A program made the translations under genes and the position numbers. Shown here piece by piece: positions 33,811 to 43,702 of a DNA stretch of 64,000 nt. Positions within the stretch are counted from its first letter, which is position 1, and each line of letters begins with the position of its first letter. The notes below the pieces were generated by a model. It saw only the letters and a list, made by a program, of their open reading frames with translations, was not told where the DNA came from and ran no database searches. Source of the DNA: Hysterium pulicare CBS 123377 (taxonomy: Eukaryota > Ascomycota > Dothideomycetes > Hysteriales > Hysteriaceae); assembly GCA_000467715.1 (NCBI GenBank), contig AJFK01000038.1, positions 1 to 64,000 of the forward strand, read 5' to 3'.

Positions 33811-35410
33811 AACATCGGACTCTCGGATTCGGGGCCTGGTGTCGGAGTTCATACGTTTTTGTGCGAGATTCAGCCATCGATTTCATTGGTTCAACGTGCG
33901 TTTTGGAGTTACCATGGGGTAATGGATACCTAGGTATCACTGGTTTTAGGTGTTATTATTGGAAATCAGGGTCAGACGGTGCCCCTTTGCTCGTTTTATT
34001 TTCTGGAAGATCTGAGCTACATTTTTGACGTTGTTGGATCTGTTCAAACAATTCCCCTTTTTTTCTTCATATCGCTTTTTCTCTCAAATTTTTCATTTGT
34101 CCGAAAAAAGGCGCCGTTACACTAATTCTCCTGGGATATCCAAACTTTCTTATATTCTACATTCTATTCTTATTCCTTGATGTCTCAGCGAGAACATGGG
34201 ACCTAAGAAGGATTTTTGATGTTGCACACTTTGCAGGTTCACGAACAGGCACACGATATTGGGCACGTCTCATTTGTTCAGCATCATTACTCCACTTTCT
34301 TCCTTGATGAAGACCTAGTCTAGGGTTTTCGCGCTCGTGGGATCTTGTGTCTATATTATTCATTTTGGAGATGATTCACGTCTTGGGCTGGGAGGGGAGA
34401 AGAGGATGAGAAGGATTGGAATGAGGAAGATGACATGGTGTAGTTGTAGGATTTATCGATGAGAAGAAAACAAACGTTTTCAAAACTTTTATCCTTCCAT
34501 CTCGCCCTCCTGCGTTTAACAAAGTGCCTTCTTGCCACCCATGTTCCTTATAATCCCGAACCAACCTAACTTGATGTGTCACCTATCAAAGAACTTATTC
34601 CCGACGTCTCAACCATCCTCCCTGAATTCCTTCCCGTATCCTCCTTATCACGCCACGTGGAATAAGAGAAAATATCCGAAGCCCGTAGGGCTGCATCTCC
34701 TGTTACATTTTCCCTCCTTGCTGACATGCTTAGCATCCATGTTGTTTTCTTACACAGTACATAGATATGCACAGCCAGTCTAACCTCATCGGCACTTATT
34801 TTCGGTGCAATGCTTACTGCACTGAGGATACGGATCGGGAAAGGGGGGAATAAGAATCCGGTAGTACAAGAGCCGGGGACAGTTTATAGATCGGTTTGGT
34901 GGGAGGCCGCTTTAGCAGAGGATGGATGTCAGATGTCAGGCTGACATGCAGATTTTGTATGTATATAGAGAGGAGACGGTGTAGGGAGAATGATCAGAAC
35001 ATAACATCCGAGTGGTGGATTTGAATTGCTGATCTGAGTGTAGAATGATGTCTGCATTGTAGAAACATATCGTAGAATTGTGAGATGGATACGTAGGTAT
35101 ATTCAACGGTGCTAGATGAGTGCAAGCAAATAGTGTATGAAGTTATCGGATAGGACTATGAATCTCCGCGTGGCTTAACAATCTCTCACAGAATAAGTTT
35201 TCTTCTCGCGATTTCTTACGAGGAATCCCGTGGCGCTTGTCGTTGGAAGTGAAATGCTCGCCAGCCTTGGACGTGATTGGCTAATGCCCGCTGAAGTGTT
35301 TCTCCGGCCGCCGACGGAATATCGTGAACGCCTACTCTTACAGATCCTCCAAGGATACCTCCGAGTCCAGAATCTGCAACCAACACTTTTTCTAGCCGGC
35401 TTAACCAGCA
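33811..35410. other. 1.6-kb spacer
   Basis: T-rich sequence after the preceding gene, then mixed sequence; short open frames near 34157-34783 look random. No gene supported. The right end is the EMC7 promoter. Confidence 0.45.
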
Positions 35411-36292
35411 ATGCGAATCTTCACAACCCTTTACTTAGCCCATGTGGCCTCAGCAGCACGCTTCATCCTCCACATCCCCACCTCCCCAAACCTAAATCCA
35501 TCAACCCTACCGCCAACCACGCATGCCACACTTCAATCCTCAGGCCCACCTCTATCAGAACGTTTAACACGGTCGAACACCTTCGTCTTCAATAATGTCA
35601 CTGCGGGCAGTTATCTGGCTACTATTCACTGCCGGGACTACGCGTTCGAGCCTTTGAGAATAGATGTCAGTCTTGAAGAGGCGGTGCAGGGGAGTGGGGA
35701 GAAGAGAGAGGTTGTGAAGGCCTGGCAGAGCTTTATTGGGAATGAATGGGAGAATAAAGGAGAGTTAAGGGGAGAAGGGGGAAATGGTTTGGTTGTTGAG
35801 GTTCAACCGATCGGTGTGAAGGAGTATTATGAGTCGAGGGATGGATGTGAGTTCTTAAGCCTTGGGCTCTCTATGATGGTAGTGTCATCGTAAACTCCAT
35901 GCTGATTTAGCTTTTTACGACAGTTTCTCCGCTCTCGTTCTTAAAGAGCCCTATGATACTCATGGCACTCTTTTCCATGGGTCTGATTTTCGGCATGCCG
36001 TATTTGATGGAAAACAGTATGTGTCTCCCCATTGTTTCCTTATACTTTACATCTTTATCAAAACCACCTTCATTTGTTATAGCAAAGAGGCTAAGAAGTA
36101 TGAACAGTGGACCCCGAGACCCGCGCCGAGTTCGAAGACATTCAGAAGAACAGCAAAATCACCGGCCCGGCCAATCCTGCCGCTAAGATACAGGACATAC
36201 AGAATTTCGACTTCGCTTCTTGGATGGCGGGGAAGAAGGATTCAGGAAGTCGTTCTGAAAGTCCCGCTGCACAGCCACGGCGGAGGGGGTAA
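35411..36292 (+). CDS. EMC7: ER membrane protein complex subunit 7
   Basis: Predicted protein of 237 residues from exons 35411-35846, 35924-36016 and 36108-36292 (introns of 77 and 91 nt). EMC7 is the single-pass subunit with a luminal beta-sandwich in the EMC, which inserts and folds membrane proteins in the ER. Seen: a signal peptide (MRIFTTLYLAHVASA), a luminal domain with TFVFNNVTAGSYLATIHCRD and AFEPLRIDVS, then the family signature SFLKSPMILMALFSMGLIFG (the transmembrane helix) followed by MPYLMENMDPETRAEFEDIQ in the cytosol, and a Ser/Arg-rich tail. Intron 2 falls exactly between MEN and MDPE, where the reading is restored in the expected frame. Strong match in order, though the luminal domain is less conserved. 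Confidence 0.92.
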
Positions 36293-36836
36293 ATGATTAC
36301 TTGGACCTGTGTGAACGGGATTAGAGGGATTAGATGGATGCCTACTACGCAGAATCTATTATGAAAATCATATCAATCCCTTTCCTACATCGAAAATTGG
36401 AAAGCGTGATGATATCTTATATGTTTCTCTAATTTAGGTTCAGGTACCTGATAATTCGTCATAACCAAACTCCTTCGAGATTCGCTATTCCTCGCCCGGG
36501 CGTCATCAATATCTCAACAGAACTATAATATGTGCTATTAGTTCGTTCTATTTTACTTTTCCAGTACATCCACACTGAGAAGCTGTACTAATGATAATCT
36601 TGACGTCCGTTGAGGGCTAGATACGCCTCTAGGATCACGTTACCAGGGTCAAACAAACTACGTGAACAGCACGAAGAGTCATCACGACGTTAGTGCGGAG
36701 CCCTAAGGAATGATTACACTCGTTATGGAACTCTGGAACATCACCGGAAGGTAATAGTACCACATCATGCAATATATGCCGCATCTTTAATAGCTTGGCC
36801 GTCGTCTTGGCCGCACATTGAATTCAACATTGCCCA
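36293..36836. other. Spacer downstream of EMC7
   Basis: About 540 bp of A/T-rich sequence without a recognised feature. Confidence 0.45.
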
Positions 36837-37414
36837 ATGATTACTTCTCTCACTGTAGTGCAAAAACACATGCTTATGTTGCTAAATTTCTATATATTTC
36901 CGCCCTTTTTCCCTTCTCCCCCTAATCATGACCAAGAATCTTCCTTCACATCGAACTTGCAACACCTGCCCCCCTACCAATACATCTCTTTACAAAGATC
37001 GACTTCTAGCCATCATGCTGCTCTTCTCCGTGTTCTTCATGATGCTGTAAGTCTCTTAGTTCCCTACCTTACTTCCATTCTCCTACTAAATCATAAATCC
37101 CTTTAGACCCCTAGCTGCGTTCAGCAAGTGCGCAAACCCCTCTGTACGCCCACCGTCCGATCCAAACAACGACAGCCACAGCACTCTACTCAAACCCTAG
37201 CTATGACGACCTTGCCCAGCAGCTTCACCATCACCATTCAGATAAGCTTTCAAACCCCAATCTTGATGACCTTTGCTCCGACATCCGTCGCGCTGTCAAA
37301 GAGTCAATCCTATCTGTCCTCTATTCTCATCTTCAAGTGGATGAGGCTAAGGAGAAGACCTTGAAGCCTGATACCATGATAGCTTCAAGCTCTACTTCCG
37401 CCTCCACGTCGTAG
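36837..37414 (+). CDS. Candidate small two-exon gene, unknown product
   Basis: Exons 36837-37046 and 37115-37414 join in phase 0 across an intron with GTAAGT donor, TACTAAAT branch and CCCCTAG acceptor, giving 169 residues. The first 40 residues are hydrophobic and may be non-coding, with the true start further in. The rest reads like protein: SHHAALLRVLHDA, then ALYSNPSYDDLAQQLHHHHS, NPNLDDLCSDIRRAVKESIL and SVLYSHLQVDEAKEKTL. An alternative acceptor 8 nt upstream (CTTTAG) gives instead a short product of 41 residues from the ATG at 37015 with a signal-peptide-like start (MLLFSVFFMMLPLAAFSKC). I cannot choose between them, and no family is recognised. Confidence 0.35.
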
Positions 37415-37639
37415 ATTTATCTCTCTCAGACATCTACTCCTTCCCTAGGACTACGCTAGAATAGCCATTTGTCCCCTTTCCCAATGCTCAAGATATCTTT
37501 GTACACCATCTACACCGTCCAAGGATCTTCTGTCCTAATATAAAATTACGTCTTTATTATCTCGTACTTATATGAAGGTATCTTTTTCTAACCTCCACCT
37601 ACCCCTGCTTTAGCATCTAGTTATTCTCGTCCTGCTCTC

Positions 37640-38340
37640 ACGGCCGCAAAAGCCATTTGTCTTCCTTCCCAAAGCCCAAACTATCATGGCTCCTGACAAG
37701 ACCTTGGAAAATCATGATCCGCCAACCCGAGTTCTAGCTCCAGCGCCCTCGCCACCTCTTCTGCTTCTGCTTCTACTTCTGCATCTCCCGCATCCCCGGT
37801 CTCCTCTAACGCCCTAATTCAGGACCTCTGGAAAATGGCCGGACTCTATATAGATCTATCCAACAAGCAAAATCGCAGAGGTAAAGCCAAAGCCAAAGCC
37901 AGCTTGCGAGAAGCCAGGCCAATCTGTACCGCAGAATATAGAGCCAGAGGATGCAAAGTTACCTACTTCCCTACCTATCACAGACGAGGACAAAGGAAAA
38001 GGCATGAGCCAGACACATGATACCGCCAGCACAGTCACAGAGGCTCAACCGCCCAAGGAATATCTCGGTTCGTGAAGAAGTCTCGGACAAGTGTCGACCA
38101 GAAAAGAAAAAGGGTCTTAGAATTAAATGTCTTAATTGAAGAAGTCATCAAGACGCATCGTCTCGTCTCAAAGCCGAGAAGCCCCGCTCCGATTCTCCCG
38201 TTAAATCTCAAGTCGCGCCCGAGGAACAGGCCTAGGCAAGCAAGCAGGAAGGAGATGAAAAAAGAGGAGGGAGCGTACGGAGACGGATTTGATTACTTGT
38301 GGTGCGATATTGGCGCATGTGCTGGGTAGCCCATCGGTTC
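37640..38340 (+). pseudogene. Coding-like tract split over several frames
   Basis: Protein-like stretches follow each other in different plus-strand frames: a Ser/Ala run leading to NALIQDLWKMAGLYIDLSNK (about 37765-37870); then KPKPACEKPGQSVPQNIEPE and TDEDKGKGMSQTHDTASTVT with TEAQPPKEYLG (to about 38072); then EEVSDKCRPEKKKGLRIKCL; then DASSRLKAEKPRSDSPVKSQ with VAPEEQA (to about 38235). No consistent splice sites connect them, so a frameshifted host gene is the simplest reading, but unrecognised introns are possible. The Ser/Ala/Thr run resembles the end of the candidate gene just upstream, so the two may be related copies. Confidence 0.35.
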
Positions 38341-38714
38341 AGTGGGGTGTGCAGGCTGAGAAGGTGGATGCGAGGTTTGAGGTTTGTCGGAGGATTGGGG
38401 AGGGGGATGAGGAGGAGGGTTTGTGTTAAGGGGAAGAGAATATAGGTAGAGAAGGGGAGGCGGAGGTATGAGGCTGGGGTGGGATGTCTGTATTTGTGCT
38501 AGAGTAGTCGGTCGCTATTGTTTCGTTTCCTAAAAGATTCTATCTAGGATATATTCCAGGATGTAGTCGGCCTATACATGACGATTGCCCTTTGGGAAAT
38601 GTAATGGCTGGCTTTCGCGTCGGTGAGAGTATGCTGAGCGATGTCAATTTCTGATCAGGCTAGTTGCTATATCACTTGTACCAGAGAAAAATAAAATTCC
38701 TTTAAATACGTCCA
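38341..38714. other. Spacer 3' of the LtrA-like gene
   Basis: About 370 bp, G-rich on the left; it should contain the 3' UTR of the LtrA-like gene. Nothing else seen. Confidence 0.4.
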
Positions 38715-41051
38715 CTACACAGCACTAAAAGGACAACCTCCTTTAATCCCCTTCTCCCTCCTCGCTACATCCTCCACATTAATAACAGTCCCATTCTTCA
38801 TACTAGCCTCCAACTCCTTCCTCGTAACCTTGCATCTAGCACTGTACTTACACTTCTTTTTTCTCCGATTATCCCGCCAGAACGTCTCTCCGGTGCACGT
38901 AGAGCCACCCAACTCAAGCAACAATACGAAAAGAACCATCCCCGTAGTCGTGGCTATCAAATGAAGACTATTGAGCCGATCGCCGGCTATGGGTAGACAC
39001 ATCAGGGCGATAGCGACCATGAAGCGGAATATCTGACGCTTGCGTTTAACGAGCCGTTGGTTGGGGATGGACTTGTATTGGTGGGTTAGAGAAATGATGC
39101 CCATGCAGGCTAGAGCGATGCCGAGACCGACGCAGTAGAACCAGCGCTGGCCGGTGGAGATCTCGGCGTCGGAGCGCACAGCGTAGCTTTCCCAAAGGTC
39201 TTCTGGGGAGCTGTTGGCAGAGTCGTGGCATATGACGAGTTTGGCGAGGGAAGAGGCGCTGAGGACGAAGGACATTACGAAGGGGAGGTGGATACTGAAC
39301 CAGACGAGCGCTGTGGACGGGGGTTAGCGAGATTGAAAGTCAATGTAATGGTGATATAGAAAGGGATTGGGAAGAAAGAATGAGAAGCTCACCTGACATG
39401 ACGTGGCGTCGGATAGCATGAGAGTGGAGGTTGAACGAGTCGATTTCAAAGTACAGCCAGTTGAATGCAAAGGCTTGAATTAAGCCTAGTACTGCTTTTC
39501 CGAAGAAGGCATTAAGTCCGAATTTGACATTGCTCTCGTAAAGCAGACCAACGACCGAGTAGCCGAATATAAGGGTGACGAACGCGCCTGTCCTCTCGAT
39601 CTTATGCTCGATGTTGGTGCCGGGAAAGAACTCAAATGTCCGTTTCGACCATTCATCAAAGCTCTTCGACATTCGATTTCCGCCTCGCTGGATCATCACG
39701 AGAATGGTGTTGCCAAAGACATCCAAGAACATGGCAACCCAGATGAGGGCTTGACGCCGAGGTTCTTCGACGTGAATGCTTCCGATCCAAAGGGCGCCCG
39801 GCACAATGAGAGTTATGGAATTTCCGATCATTGAGCCACGGATCATAGGGATCTGCCAGGCATACCAGGCGAATGAGGCCGCGATGAAGAATCTCGCAGC
39901 GAGATAGAACGATACTAGTGAGGCGTAGGTGTGTTCCCACGCAGCGGCCATATTAGTCGTGAAGCCCAGAAGACACGTCAGAATGAATAGCACCGTAACA
40001 CGCCGAAGTATATCGTCGCAGTCGAACCAACTAATAAGCACAGCGATATCCGACCAGAATTTCCATCCCATGACGAACGTGATGACGAATCGTAGAAGTG
40101 ACTCTCCAGTCGCATGTTCAACTGCGTTGTCTCCGGATATCGCGATGATACCGACGTAAAGCAAGTCAATGAAGAGTTCGTAGCTTGCAACTTCTTGGGA
40201 ATCTTTCGATCTCCAAAGGAGGCCCTTGTGGAAATATTGTCGCACGACGGGCATTTCGTAGAATTTCATGACGGATCCTTGTCGACGTTCGGCATCCCAT
40301 TTCTCTTTGTCGAAGCTGCTACGGGAGGAACTATCTTCGTATAGTGAGGTTGCTGCCGAATCGGCAGGACTATCTTTAGTTCCTTCGAAGTATATTAGAT
40401 TCCTGAAGTATTATTTTACTCTCCTCAAACTACTCCTGAAAGGAAACACTTCCAAGACTTGAGGCAAACACGATGCGCTTTCGAACAGTGCATTCCGGAA
40501 GGGTGGGAGAGGATGCGGATTAGATATGAGAAAGTTACTCACTCAAATGAGCCGCATACCCATATTTCGAGAAATTAGCATCCAACTGCACCGCATGCTC
40601 CGAAATCATATGCAATTCACTCGAAAGCGAATCCAGATCTCTAATAACGCGTTCAAAGTCATCCAACAGATCTCCATGCTGTTCTCTTAGCTGTTTATGC
40701 TTTTCCTCATAATGAGAATGTGATTCTCTGAGTGCTTCAACCTATTTCGCGACCCCAAAAAATAAGTTTACTTTTTTCTTTCGCAATGACAGATTCGGTT
40801 CAGCTAAGCCGCAAAACACTTACATGTTCAGGAGACCCATGAATCACAAGATCAAAATCCTTCTCAATTATGTTAAGCGTCTTCCGAAGCGTTTCCGCTT
40901 CATCTGGAGAGCCCGCGATATGAACTTTCCGTCCATTCGGACGGAAGAAATGTCGAAGTCTTCGCCCCGTATTGCGTAGATAATGGTGCTGATGAGGTCC
41001 GGTAGAAGCGTCGCTGTCCGCCAGGGTCCTTGAACTTGGTGTTGAAGTCAT
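38715..41051 (-). CDS. LtrA-like (low temperature requirement A) multi-pass membrane protein
   Basis: Predicted protein of 667 residues from exons 40824-41051, 40543-40741, 39393-40373 and 38715-39310 (introns of 82, 169 and 82 nt). LtrA was named from a Listeria gene needed for growth in the cold; many fungi carry homologues of unknown biochemical role. The membrane part (from about residue 180) begins FHKGLLWRSKDSQEVASYEL followed by FIDLLYVGIIAISGDNA, the typical LtrA opening, and has around ten hydrophobic segments (for example VTVLFILTCLLGFTTNMAAA). In front lies a soluble segment absent from bacterial LtrA: a basic HFFRPNGRKVHIAG part and a helical stretch (EKHKQLREQHGDLLDDFERV) that could coil. 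The tail is Lys/Cys-rich (RRKKKCKYSARCKVTRKELE). The acceptor of intron 2 at 40374 was chosen for phase; a nearby AG does not keep frame. Confidence 0.85.
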
Positions 41052-41694
41052 CTTTGGCTGAGATGGAGCATCAAGAGACTTGTGACTGCCAAGCCAAGGG
41101 CATGGAGATGTTCATAAGTCCGACATGCAGGATTGCGCTGAGATGGTCAACGAAAAGTGGCTTGCATACATGTGGCTTGGCGCGGCGTTTGATTGGACGG
41201 AGCTCAAGATGAATCAGCTCTGTCAGCATCCTGCTAAGGGGCTTGCTATCTCTAATTTGTTACAGGTCCTGGGGGCCAAGTACTTAGGCCCTTTTGGATT
41301 GCTTGCTTATTCGTAATTTACGAGAGTTTATGCTCTGCCACAGGGCTGACACAAATACAGCCGGCCCTCTCTGTTGCTTCTCCGATGGCTCGGGCGAGCG
41401 TTCGGAGGAGCACTCGGAGACCGTGGTGAGACGTAGATTGCCATACGCTCAGCCATGAACGCGTGCCGGAAAAGAGTATTACTTGCTACATTTAAACTAT
41501 GCTGCTGTTTCGATAGAAAAATAAAAGCCCGTACCGCCAAATTCACCGTTACTGGGTCCTATCAGCAAAACGGGGCACTTAAAGATGAGCATCAAAGGAA
41601 ATCACCAGTCGTTATGATGAGAAATAAGACATCGACAAATTCATCTGAAAATCGAAAGTACCCGACATCCCGAGAACAACCATTTTCTACGCCA
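41052..41694. other. Spacer between LtrA-like and antiporter genes
   Basis: About 640 bp between the start of one minus-strand gene and the end of the next. No feature recognised. Confidence 0.45.
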
Positions 41695-43702
41695 CTATTC
41701 CTTGTGCGCAAGCCCATCAACATTTCTACCCTCTTGTAGGCCTTCATCAGGAAATCTAATCGCCCTATGAGCCGAAGGGTTTGATGCCGTAGGTGCCGAA
41801 ATGGCATCCTGAGAACTTTGCGCAGTAGGAGATGTCAAAGGAGTATGATGCCGAGAGCTTGGACTAATCGATGACATAGGTATTGGGGACCGACTACCCG
41901 GGGAACTGTCCCCAGACTTCGAATCTTTGGAGCTAATTACACTACGGCCGATTTTGAAAAGAGGTCGTGGAATAGAACTGGCGATCGCGTTGGGCGTGGA
42001 ATTTCCAGTACCTTGTCGCTGCCGGAGCCCCGACTCGACCGTGTGCTCCGCGTCCACGGCGTGCCCTCGTACATGGAAAGGTTCAGGCTCGTCCTCGTCT
42101 TGTTGACTTATGGCATTCGAAATTGTACGAGGAAGGTAAAATCCGAGCTTGCCTAACGGAATGCTAAGACCATGGATGACCTAAACGCGTAAGAGAGTCG
42201 CACAAAGCGAAGGGCTAGGAAGGCTTACGATGCTACAGATAACCAGAAACCACACGACGACGTTCATTACTTCCATGAGCCTTGCCGCGTCTGGCCTTAT
42301 CTCTCCATCAACAGTAATCTCTCTCAAGAATTGTCGACTGACGTAGAGATAAAATATGGCACTTACGCCAATCGGTCCAAAGAAACCGACATAGACAGCC
42401 TGCCTCTTTTCTTCGATCTGGTGGATCATCTTATGCATGGCAAAAATGATGGGCGGGCGACGAAGCAATAGGACTAGAATTCCGAGGAAGATCAGGCGAT
42501 AAATGGGGATGACAGAATTGTGTGCGAATTCGTACCAAGGGCATACTGCCCCGAACCAGATGAACACAGACACGTTGAGCAACATGTCTATTGTTGGCTG
42601 GAACGAGTCATCCATCGTCTCGAGGCGAAACCAATCACTAGAACGAGTATGTAGTTAGTAATAAATATATGAAGGTGAATGAGGATAAGCACGCATTTGT
42701 GATTTAGCACTTACTCCCAAGTAAAGGTATTGCCGGCAATGAAGCATGCAAGTACATCGTCGCTTCCTATCATGCCAACCGTTCCGACTATGAAAAGCTA
42801 GTAACGTATTAGAAATTGGGCTTTGAGATCAGGTCCATATGCCTGATGGCACTTACAGCCAAAGTAATTGCAAAGACCAAGAAGCTCTCTCTGTCCACGT
42901 ATTTACGCTCTTCTGCCCAATGAAGGAGCTCCTTCGCTAGCCAGCCGACGACAGCACCATAGACGACACTGAGTATAATGACATAGCCCCAGGTCTCCCC
43001 AAACCAGTCTCCAATTGCATTACTCGCCTTATTGTCTTGGCCCAGTCCACCATACCCAACGTGTTTTATCAGATAAAGGGGCAGGAAGAGAAAAGGATAG
43101 CCTAGTCCATCGTTGGCACCAGATTCGGCAATGATGATTTTCTGCAGCTCTTTAGGAATATTCTTGTCTGCGAATTTGCCTTTGACAATTGAATTGGAAA
43201 GGACAGGGTCAGTGGGAGTCACGCACGCGCCAACGGCTAGAGCGTGAAGAAAGCTTAAGTGCGGGACGAATGCATACACCAGTAGGCTGGTGACAATCCA
43301 CATCGCAGTCATGCCTGGACCCAAGAGCAGAGCCAACCCTTTCCATTCTTTCTTCAGATATTTGCTTGGTAGTTGCACTCCGGCTAGAACCAATTGCACA
43401 CCCAGTACCAGCCTCGTAAAGTATAAGGTTATGGCCTCGAGAGCCTCCCCGTTGTTTAGCGCATACTCGAGGGGTCTTATCAGATTCGTAGCGTGGGGAG
43501 AGAATACGAGGCCGGCAAGAACTGAAATCACTGAGGTTCACAGAATTAGAGTGGTTCAGTGCAGGGAAGCCCAGGAAGACCAACAAGCTTCTGAGAGGTA
43601 GAATTTCTCTTTGAGCAGGTAAGAAACCAGGCCAAACACGGTGATGAAACCCCCGAGGGTAGCACACACAATATTAAAGTTGATCACTGACAGCGTGGGC
43701 AT
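41695..43702 (-). CDS. Fungal Na+/H+ antiporter, Nha1/Sod2 type
   Basis: Predicted protein of 589 residues from exons 43585-43702, 42857-43530, 42715-42797, 42229-42637 and 41695-42180 (introns of 54, 59, 77 and 48 nt). CPA1-type plasma-membrane antiporter exporting Na+/K+/Li+ in exchange for protons. Seen: an N-terminal helix then YLLKEKFYLSEALISVLAGL, the first-exon junction of the family; the ion-path motif GACVTPTDPVLSNSIVKG; and the ESGANDGLGYPF motif with its essential Asn-Asp pair. About twelve hydrophobic segments are visible, then a Ser/Pro-rich cytoplasmic tail of about 130 residues. That tail is far shorter than the several hundred residues of budding yeast Nha1, more like Sod2-type proteins. 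The intron-1 donor is GTTGGT, an unusual sequence, but only it gives the SEALIS reading. Start ATG at 43702. Confidence 0.9.

Noticed and set aside
35175-35595. Short frames around the EMC7 start
   Set aside because: Overlap the EMC7 promoter and first exon in wrong frames.
43209-43667. Minus-strand frame of 152 codons in the antiporter gene
   Set aside because: Shadow frame; the antiporter motifs lie in the neighbouring frame.
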